Shown here piece after piece: positions 58,120 through 64,000 of a DNA stretch of 64,000 nt. The notes under the pieces are model-generated. The model was not told where the DNA came from and searched no databases. It was given only the letters and a program-made list of their open reading frames with translations. Every line of letters starts with the position of its first letter. The stretch's first letter is position 1. The translations under genes and the position numbers were made by a program. Source of the DNA: Mauremys mutica. Lineage: Eukaryota; Chordata; Testudines; Geoemydidae. Location: positions 12,761,105 to 12,825,104 of the forward strand of contig NC_059081.1 in the NCBI RefSeq assembly GCF_020497125.1, in the 5' to 3' direction.

Positions 58120-61100
58120 CTGGACGACAATATGGAATATAACAGTTAAAAAGAGATACTGGCTTTGTGCTCAGGAGCAGCCAGTGCGGTTTTGTTAAGT
58201 TTTTTTTGGGGGGGGGGTTGTTTGTTTTTGTTTTGTGGTCTTTTTGTGGGGGAGAGGGGGAGAGAAAAGAATTGTACACCATATTTTTCCTCCTCCAGAT
58301 TAACTATGACTGCAGGTCAGGAATATAGTGCATTGTATTTTGACCTCCCAGAGCAAAAAAGTTTGAAAGAATATTTAAACACGTATTCTAAATTGCAGTA
58401 TTTTGGGGTTAGGGGGAAAAGCATTACAGCTGACAGAGAGAGAATTCTAAGAATTCTAACCCAGAGTAGTCAGGGTAATCCAAAATAAATCCTCCTGGTT
58501 TAAACACAGAATCTTCATCTGTTCGACTAGTGTATTGCAGTGTCTGGACTGTGCTATCTAATTAGTCTGTAAACCCTTTGGCGTCACAGAACAAAGGCAG
58601 CAAATGGGCCCATGGCATGCTTCTGGTCCTACACAACTACGCACTCCAAGTATAAATCTGCCTCTGATGATATTATTAATCTACCATAAGTCACCAAATC
58701 AATCTGCTTACTAAAAACCTTTTATTTTTACATTCTGCACAGAAACTGAATGTATAATTAAAAGGTTTAGCAAAGGAAACAGAAAGGCTCCATTCCCCAT
58801 TATTTTCCTTAGGGAAGCAGGGATTCCACAGAGAAAATAACCATGCCAGAAATCTAGAAAGCAGAATGGCAATTGCCATCTTACATTTTACCTAAGATAC
58901 CATCTGTCCTTAGACAGTTGTTTATTTTGAATATTTTGCAGTAATTTAACTGTTGTTCTTTGGGTTCCTTCTTCCCCTCTCTAGTAACCTACATTTTAAT
59001 AAAGCTAAATGAACTGAAGAGGCCAGGTATCTGACAATTTGTTTAAGAGAAACTATATTTTTCTCACTTGTTCTTACATGCCATAATTTTCTCCTTTCTC
59101 CCACTATTATTCTGGAGTATCTATGTTGAGTTATTCCTAAGAGTTTAATAAAAAAAAATTATTATGCCCTTCCCATCATTCTCAATGCAACTAACTCAAA
59201 CTGCCCACACTGCTGTTCTCAAACACAGCCTAAAACAGAAGCTTTCATTAATTGACGATTTTGGGGCACAACATACATGACGTCATTTAAAAATACGAGT
59301 TAGCAGTGTCTACCATCTGAATGCTTTGCAAATTATGATGTGCGATCAGTAATTTTAAATGACAGTTCAGAAAACTGTCTTCCGCAGTTTTAACACTCTT
59401 AAAGGAGCAGAGGAGGGATAGGATCAAGTTTTTCCAAAAAGATCTGTCAAGCAGATGTTACATCCACGTATCAGCCCACAGATAATCAAGAGGTTAATAA
59501 AAACATGGTCATTCTTGCAATTCAAATGAATACACAGGAAAACCATTGCAAATGCTATTCCTACTTCTACATGTGCATCCCTAAAATGTTTAAATTTTTA
59601 CCTTTAATATTTACCTAATATTCCCCTGTAACCTCCTCTCTCACATTGTTTCCACTCTACTACTATTTGCCATATATATTTCTTCCTGAATTTACAGCCT
59701 AAGTCCTTGGATGATAACTTGGCCTCTCTTTTATAAGGAATACTTGTCTTCTTGTTCATCTATTTTTTTCCACTGAACATTGACAGTACCCTTAATCACT
59801 ATGTGGAAAATCCCACTCTCCATTATATGGCTGAGTTCCCTATATGCCTCAATGTACTGAATGAATACAGATCTCGTTACAAACTTTAAAGAGAGTCCAC
59901 TCTTAAGACTCCAGTGCCATAAAGAAACTGTCCCCTAGAATGATGGTCCTAGATGCCTAGCAATGTTAGAAGAGACACCCCAAGACAAAAAGTCTACCAC
60001 AAATCCACAGCATGCTTACCCATAATTTGGTGTCAAAGACCCTATATTCTGCAGCAGTTTCAGATAAATAAAAGCTCCATTTTCATTTACCAGAAAAAGT
60101 ATGTAAAAGGAATATTGTACTAGTTCAATTTATTTTACCCTGGCTCTACATTTTTAATTTTCAGTCGGTTGCAGAATTTTTTATTGAACATACATAGTGG
60201 CACTGAAGATGTGGTCTGTACATGCTGTATGTGTTGGGAGGGAAGGAAGCTAAAGGTTGTGGTAGGTGGATAGGGGACAGGTGCAGATTTTCACACCAGG
60301 TAGGCAGTTTGAAATTATGGGATATGGACATCAGCAGGATGTGCCCAGTAATACAGTCAGCAGTGAATTAAAGTCAAATTGCCATCATCAGTAGGTGCCA
60401 GCATTAAACCTCCTTGTGATTAATGGGGACAGATCACACCCCAGAACTATTTTTAAGGCTTTCAGCAGATTCAGGACAACAGTACTTCATTCCTTTATAC
60501 TCACATTTGAAAGGTTTTCTTTGCAACCAAGAGTTAGAGACTATATATTTAAGGTGAAGGCTTAGATTCATACACACTATATTTTGCACCCACAGAATCA
60601 GAGTACATATAGCTATGCCCAAAAGTTGAATCTGTCAACAAATTCCCATGCACCCATACTTTGCCTGTGTATTAATGTAACACTAGGTCACCTATTCCTG
60701 CCTGTCCTCCACCAGTTTTCCCTCTCCCAGTACTGACTGCAATCAGAGTATAGCTGGCTCTTGTTAGGAGTTTCTCCTAACTGGATGTTCAATTTTCTTC
60801 TCAACTGCCTCCTATAAGAAGTCAGAGGAACATGTTCCCTCTAAGGATTTATTGCAGTGACTTCCTCAAAACTAATTAAAATTCAAATGGTCTAATTAAG
60901 CAAATAAAATTCTGCATAAGATATCTAGTCTGAGACTCAGCAACAGTTGAACCAGGTAAGTATATCTTGGATTACCTCCATTGCAAGGGAGCACTGTCCT
61001 TTCTCCTATCTGATCCTTTTGGCTACTCATCCCGTCAGAGACATCCTCCTTGGTCTTAGCCATCTCTGCTTCTCGTCTGTTGTCTTGTTCAGGTTTCTTT

Positions 61101-64000
61101 GAGGTACCTAACTTATCCTACCAAACCCCAGGCTCTGTTTCAAAATTCATTCAGGACTGTATTCAGAGCTTTGGCTGAAGCATTTCAGTTCCTATTTGTA
61201 CGTTCCACTTCACCACCCCAAATAAGCACCCTCTCCTTCAAGGCTGTCAACCTTTAGTGCTGGCCTTTACGGTCCTGCTTTGGCATGATATTTATCTAGG
61301 TTAGTGTCACTCTGAACCAGCTCAGTCTTCTTTTAAAAAATACAGGGGTCATAATCCTTAATATTAATTCTACACTGCATCAAATATGAAACATGGGCAG
61401 ATTAACTGACCTGTTGCAACTTCCCTCACTTATGAAATCTGGTAATTATCTGTTACATAATACCAGTACTACACTGTCTCCTTATATGGTCAAAATTATG
61501 CAGTTCGTCATGGGCCTGCTATTTTTAACACAACAGCAAGCATAACTCTGCAGAGACACTGAACTATGGTCTTTAACTGTGGTCAGAACAGTTCACAGGG
61601 TCACAACATTCACTACACAAATGCATATAATTATTACCTTTAACTGAAACCCGGTCTCGTTCACCATTTCTTTCCATCCACCTTCCTAGAAATAAAAGTT
61701 TCACTTCAGTAATTGTCACTGACAAACATACAGCAAGCACAGTCTACGTGAGACATGATAATAGCACCACTTCTAGGCAGAAAGGACATTGGAGAATCCT
61801 CCTTGGGTTATGTGGGAACCCCAAGCATCCAAATATGGGCTCAGTCCCACTCACTAGACCAAGTTCTAAAAAAGGTATGTCAAGAAAATCCTCCTTTCAA
61901 CATCTGGACTTAGAATAATGGGTCATTCTGTATGACAGTTTTTATGTTTACCCACCATCCCCTTTACAACTTTTCCCCTTCACTACACGACACCAGCAGG
62001 CTGCATTATCCTGTGTACTTAAGAGGATTCTTGTCTGAGGAGTGATTCACACTTTATAAGAAGAGGGGTAATGGCAGAGTCACTTCTTTAATGTTCCCAG
62101 CCACCACCAACTCCAGGACTGAAATTGAGTTGAGGCCTCAATCTGCCTCATTTCTAGCTCATTATACGACCGGCTAAGCCATCAGACCAACGAGACCAAA
62201 TGAATGAACCACTTTTCAAAACAGCATACCTCAAAAATAGAGCACATTAATTTTTTTTTTAAGTGTCTTAACTTAAGTAAGAAACTGAAGTAGTCAAGAT
62301 GGCAATGTTCACATTGCAAATTTAAAACTGATCTTTTGTATTGTCTGGCTAATTCAGATGATAAACATTCAGCATGTTCACAGAATGCTCCTCCTAATAA
62401 CCTACAGCAGAATACTCTAAAGGTTGTAAGCTGAACTGTAATAGAGAAACTTTCACAAACAAGAAAAAAATATTAAGAAAGCAAAAGCAAGTACCATACA
62501 TGCCACTTTCCTGTAAGTTTTAATTACGTTTTTCTTCATTAGGTCAACCTTCCTGTGATGATCACTATTAGCAGTGACAAATGTGATCCTAGACCTACAC
62601 TAGATATTCAGTTGCAGGGTGATGACAACAAAAAAAGTTCAATCTTATTTGAGCAGAAGAAAGGAGACTAATTCTTATCAGACTGTACCTAGGATACTGA
62701 CACAGTCCTGGACACTGACTTACAACAAAGACAATTCTTGACACATTGGAGAAAATTCAGTGGAAAGCAAGAAAAAAGGATTAAAGAGCTGGAGGAATTA
62801 AGCATAAAAATGTAGGGCTGGAAGGGATCTCAGAAGAAGTCACCAAGTCCAGCCGCCTGTAATGTATCAAGAAAGATTAAAAAGAACTAACGATGTAGCT
62901 TGCCTAAGTAAAAACTGAGTGAGAGATGCGAAAATGAAATAATTCAACCACCTAAACACCAAAATAGGCTTGAAGAATTATATTGTATGGTACAGGAGGG
63001 TATATATGTGTAACTATGAATCATGGAAAGTGTTCATTAATTTCATCCCAATGTGTAAAATGCAATATCACAACTATTAGGCACACAAAGCAATTAAAAT
63101 AATATTACCTCAATAAGAACTATGAGTCAAAAAAGAAATTTCAGTCACAACTTTACAATGTGACCTGAACATCAGTAAGTTCTAGTTCTGTCCTTCCCCC
63201 AGAGTGGACACTCTAGGACTGTCAGTGAGAGGATTCCTGTTAATCACAGCTGTCAGACTGGAGCATGAAATAGCCAAGAACTAAAGCACATAAGGTTTAA
63301 GACAGGGGTTCTCAAACTGGGGGTCAGGACCCCTCATGGGGTCGTGAGGTTATTACATGCAGGGTCCCAAGCTGTCAGCCTCCACCCCAAACCCCGCTTT
63401 GCCTCCAGCATTTATAATGGTGTTAAATATATTTAAAGGTGTTTTTAATTTATAAGGGGGGGTCTCACTCAGAGGCTTGCTGTATGAAAGGAGTCACCAG
63501 TACAAAAGTTTGAGAACCACTGGTTTAATAGATTAGTCAGTTGCATCCAAACTGCCCCCACCCCCCAAAAAAACCCCAACAAACTGGAAGTCAGTGCAGT
63601 AAATGCAGCAAAATGTATAATATGCTAAATATTTATATTTAGTGTCAGGAAAGACTTCCTGACTGAGTTACATTAAGTTGTGGAATAGAGTTCTAAGGGA
63701 TGTGGTAATCTCATCCCCGAACAGCCTTAGAATGAGACTGGAAAAAGAATTATAAGGCACATGGTAAAGCACCACTGTGTACTGACAGGAGGTAGATTAG
63801 ATAATCTAATAACACTTGCCCACCTTTAATCTGTTAATGCAGAAGTAGAGCAGGAAACAGTTTATAAGTCACTGAAGAAAAGTTATTAGTGTTTAATATT
63901 TAAAAGCTGAACAAGTAAGTAAAAGTGGAGGGAAGTACTTAGAAATAAAGAATGTCTTTCTACAATACCTGTGTTAAAAAGGAATAAAAAATTTTGTCCT
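32559..64000 (-). CDS. SNX4: Sorting nexin-4 gene, 3' eleven exons (partial)
   Basis: SNX4 is a peripheral endosomal protein with a PX domain (binds PI3P) and a BAR domain; it directs recycling from early endosomes and works in autophagy as a heterodimer with SNX7 or SNX30. Eleven coding exons on the minus strand give about 277 residues, matching roughly residues 174-450 of the 450-residue mammalian protein as I recall it. They start at DKIFYSFLTQ (end of PX), continue through the BAR helices (e.g. RFTELKHYSDELQS, VADRLYGVYKVHGNYG, DDILEEEEHYADQLKEY) and end in IQVWTNAKECFSKM. All junctions are GT-AG, phases are consistent and no stop interrupts the frame, so the gene looks functional. The 5' exons (about three) lie past 64000. 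The introns are full of transposons. Confidence 0.95.
33021..33135 (-). CDS. SNX4: SNX4 exon, 115 bp
   Basis: Encodes EFVKSAWTDIERFKEQKNHD then LKEALISYAVMQISMCKK, the last BAR helix; acceptor TTTCAG, donor GTAGG. Confidence 0.94.
34525..34670 (-). CDS. SNX4: SNX4 exon, 146 bp
   Basis: Encodes TLRTFSLKGMTSKLFGQETP, then a charged helix with KVLEEQIHEGEEQLKSKN. Acceptor ATTTTAG, donor GTAAAG. Confidence 0.93.
34832..35030. mobile_element. Tigger-like TA-flanked MITE, copy 2 (eroded right end)
   Basis: The left end CACTGCTACCTCGATATAAC follows TA. The right end is rearranged: ATATCGGGATAGACA occurs twice (34991 and 35011), so the exact end is unclear. It lies in an SNX4 intron. Confidence 0.7.
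35115..35357. mobile_element. Foldback element with GTAGCCGTGTTGGTC start
   Basis: The arm 35162-35200 (GGGTGAGGTAATATCTTTAT, then TGGACCAACTTCTGTTGG) pairs with 35307-35346 in inverted order. Between them are a GA run and a second pair 'AAGCTTACACAGAGCTCTTC / AAGAGCTCTGTGTTAGCTCG'. I know this as a common turtle foldback repeat. The far right terminus is lost. It lies in an SNX4 intron. Confidence 0.65.
36094..36193 (-). CDS. SNX4: SNX4 exon, 100 bp
   Basis: Encodes AVCRKHELMQYDLEMAAQDL then ASKKQQCEELATG; acceptor TTTCAG, donor GTGAGT. The frame continues into the intron for a while before a stop, but the donor and the next exon fit the known protein. Confidence 0.93.
36386..37141. mobile_element. 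Solo LTR (756 bp) with 5-bp target duplication
   Basis: It starts TGTTGAGATGAG and ends GGCAATCTACA (TG...CA), with a perfect duplication CAAAT at 36381-36385 and 37142-37146. Inside are a CCAAT-like CCAATCAG (about 36575), a 19-bp tandem repeat (2.7 units, 36690-36741) and an AATAAA (36976-36981) followed by a GTGTGTGTGTCTG tract, in plus-strand orientation, as expected for U3-R-U5. No internal retroviral region or second LTR is seen, so it is the product of LTR recombination. It sits in an SNX4 intron, antisense to the gene. Confidence 0.8.
36690..36741 (+). repeat. 19-bp tandem repeat in the LTR
   Basis: Unit CCTGTGTATACCCGTGTAT, about 2.7 copies, the last one with TATGCCC in place of TATACCC. 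Position in the U3-like part suggests enhancer-type repeats; that role is inferred. Confidence 0.85.
37841..38704. mobile_element. hAT element (CAGGGCCGGCTCCAGG termini) with tandem interior
   Basis: The termini CAGGGCCGGCTC and GAGCCGGCCCTG are perfect inverted repeats. The flanks CACACAAC (37833-37840) and CACACAAT (38705-38712) are the 8-bp duplication with one change. The 38260-38660 part holds about seven irregular units of the kind 'TTTTGTTTTTTTCCC..TGCTTTGCCGCTCCGGCC'. All frames here (up to 253 codons, both strands) are low-complexity artefacts. It lies in an SNX4 intron. Confidence 0.88.
38957..39046 (-). CDS. SNX4: SNX4 exon, 90 bp
   Basis: Encodes YAASIDDILEEEEHYADQLK and EYLFYAEAL, part of the second BAR helix; acceptor TACCAG, donor GTAAGT. 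Confidence 0.93.
40848..41525 (-). mobile_element. 5'-truncated CR1 with ORF2 C-terminal remnant
   Basis: The plus strand shows the bird/turtle CR1 3' text in reverse orientation ('GGTCTGGAAGAGGTCAGCTA', 'GATGGGGATTCCACAGCC'). Read on the minus strand, the ORF2 tail is recognisable: FNKDKCKVLH near 41515 and VQRRATKTIKGLE near 41270, then EKRRLRRDVITIFKYVK. The family differs from the young CR1 at 16618. Confidence 0.8.
42181..44960. other. SNX4 intron, nothing recognised
   Basis: AT-rich intron sequence with short frames only. A duplicated-looking G/A tract at 42910-43000 and T-rich stretches are low complexity. Confidence 0.4.
44968..45033 (-). CDS. SNX4: SNX4 exon, 66 bp
   Basis: Encodes the Ser, then EWSAIEKEMGDGLQSAGHHM and D, and two bases of Val; acceptor CTCTAG, donor GTAAGTA. 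Confidence 0.93.
46669..46730 (-). CDS. SNX4: SNX4 exon, 62 bp
   Basis: Encodes RVADRLYGVYKVHGNYGRVF and two bases of Ser; acceptor TTTTAG, donor GTAAG. Confidence 0.93.
48102..48290. mobile_element. Tigger-like TA-flanked MITE, copy 3
   Basis: CACTGCTACCTTGATATAAC at the left, GTTATATCGAGGTGGCGCTG at the right, TA on both sides (48100-48101 and 48291-48292). The best preserved of the three copies. It lies in an SNX4 intron. Confidence 0.8.
49198..49270 (-). CDS. SNX4: SNX4 exon, 73 bp
   Basis: Completes the Lys codon, then RFTELKHYSDELQS and VISHLLRVRA, the first BAR helix; donor GTAAGTA. Confidence 0.93.
50317..51465 (-). mobile_element. 5'-truncated CR1 with ORF2 fragment lacking catalytic FADD
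   Basis: Minus-strand CR1 beginning at [10 protein letters not shown] of ORF2 (about 51440) and running through RT, C-terminal domain and 3' UTR to GATACTGGGCTAGA near 50317; the octamer tail is missing. A frame of 191 codons (51351-50776) stays open. At 51200/51201 a 48-bp in-frame deletion relative to the young CR1 joins GVNSKV to TDCEELQ and removes the segment with FADD. It cannot encode active reverse transcriptase. Confidence 0.88.
52085..52365. mobile_element. DNA element with GGGCTGGTCTACAC terminus
   Basis: It starts GGGCTGGTCTACACAACAAAG after TTTTA and ends near 'TAGTGAAGCCAAAC' before TTTTA. Internal inverted pairs include 'AAGTTAGGTTGGCTTA' with 'TAAGCCAACCTAA' (52103-52180). 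It is the same terminus type as the elements at 24050 and 24096, and a TTA-type duplication is possible. I recognise it as a common turtle element. It lies in an SNX4 intron. Confidence 0.65.
54245..55090. mobile_element. hAT element (CAGTGGTTCCAAA termini), 846 bp
   Basis: CAGTGGTTCCAAATG at the left and TTTGGAAACCAGTG at the right are inverted repeats. Target duplication TCCTATAT (54237-54244) against TCCTATAC (55091-55098). The GC-rich interior gives frames of up to 167 codons on both strands, but none resembles a transposase. It lies in an SNX4 intron. Confidence 0.85.
55669..55724 (-). CDS. SNX4: SNX4 exon, 56 bp
   Basis: Encodes ADSRLKALNATFRVKNPD plus two bases of the next Lys codon; acceptor after a long T run, donor GTAAG. 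Confidence 0.92.
56650..56820. repeat. Probable interspersed repeat
   Basis: The text 'AATTAACTAAAGGTGCAAGG ... AAATTAGAGCACATGCAATC ... GTGTGGATGCTCTCC' resembles a repeat I know from turtles. Boundaries and class are not determined. Confidence 0.35.
58076..58115. repeat. (CA)20 microsatellite
   Basis: Forty bases of uninterrupted CA dinucleotide in an SNX4 intron. Pure arrays of this length are usually polymorphic. Confidence 0.97.
58500..61630. other. SNX4 intron, nothing recognised
   Basis: Long AT-rich intron stretch. I saw no additional exon that would fit between the exons at 55669 and 61638, whose phases already join correctly, and no clear repeat. Confidence 0.4.
61638..61685 (-). 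CDS. SNX4: SNX4 exon, 48 bp, phase 0
   Basis: Encodes EGGWKEMVNETGFQLK between acceptor TTTCTAG and donor GTAAT. It links the PX and BAR regions. Confidence 0.92.
62640..63802 (+). mobile_element. Decayed CR1 remnant, interrupted
   Basis: Two plus-strand pieces of a CR1 end: 62640-62960 (C-terminal ORF2 text such as 'TTGGAGAAAATTCAGTGG' and 'AAGAAAGATTAAAAAGAACT') and 63640-63802 ('GTCAGGAAAGACTTCCTGAC', 'GGGATGTGGTAATCTCATC'). A short piece of another CR1/SINE tail (about 62806-62865, 'AATGTAGGGCTGGAAGGGAT') and the hAT at 63303 interrupt it. Confidence 0.55.
63303..63522. mobile_element. hAT element (CAGGGGTTCTCAAACT termini), 220 bp
   Basis: CAGGGGTTCTCAAACTGGG at the left, AGTTTGAGAACCACTG at the right, inverted repeats of Charlie type. 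Target duplication GTTTAAGA (63295-63302) against GTTTAATA (63523-63530). It lies in an SNX4 intron. Confidence 0.88.
63969..64000 (-). CDS. SNX4: SNX4 exon (partial, cut by window end)
   Basis: Ends with codons for DKIFYSFLTQ, the last helix of the PX domain, followed by donor GTATTG. The remembered vertebrate residue at the Ser position is Leu, so this could be a genuine substitution. Confidence 0.85.

Noticed and set aside
1..64000. CRISPR arrays, operons or a prokaryote-type defence system
   Set aside because: Introns, SINEs, LINEs and a vertebrate gene show a eukaryotic nuclear genome; no regularly spaced direct repeats were seen.

Overview
The window reads as nuclear DNA of a cryptodiran turtle. 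It is AT-rich, with one spliced host gene and a dense load of CR1 LINEs and small DNA transposons. The most diagnostic piece is a tRNA-derived SINE at 25773-25957: a 'GGCTAGCTCAGTGGTTTGAGCAT' type head plus a CR1-like tail ending near TATTCTATGAAT, which I recognise as the turtle Pol III/SINE (Cry I) type. Full-length CR1 ending in repeated TTCTTATG and several turtle-typical hAT families agree with this. There is no sign of prokaryotic organisation.

Host gene. The right half (about 30.5-64 kb, minus strand) holds the 3' part of sorting nexin 4 (SNX4). I could place eleven coding exons, all with GT-AG junctions and consistent phase. They run from the end of the PX domain (partial exon at 63969-64000) through the BAR domain to a TGA at 32559-32561. 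A 3' UTR of about 2 kb probably ends at the AATAAA (reverse strand) at 30524-30529. The 5' exons lie beyond 64000. No other host gene was recognised in the left 30 kb, which looks intergenic.

Transposon nest (15.5-26 kb). An old, decayed CR1 is split by five younger insertions. These are a full-length CR1 with promoter, intact ORF1 (esterase type) and ORF2 (endonuclease plus reverse transcriptase) at 16618-21154; a multi-hairpin DNA element at 24050-25134; a 787-bp element with TAA target duplications inside that one; a hAT with 8-bp target duplications at 25220-25722; and the SINE abutting the old CR1 tail. Two structural oddities stand out. A perfect 66-bp inverted copy of the ORF1/ORF2 junction sits in front of the young CR1 promoter. 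A perfect 204-bp direct repeat of old ORF2 sequence sits inside the old ORF1 remnant.

Elsewhere there are at least six more hAT-type elements with terminal inverted repeats (five keep a recognisable 8-bp target duplication), three Tigger-like TA-flanked MITEs, other TA-flanked MITEs, one solo LTR with a perfect 5-bp duplication in an SNX4 intron, a decayed LTR-retrotransposon gag, MIR-like SINE remnants, and minus-strand CR1 fragments, one of which has lost its reverse transcriptase catalytic motif through an in-frame deletion. No convincing new gene system was found. The novelty here is in the structure of the mobile elements. Family names come from recognition by eye; no database search was possible.
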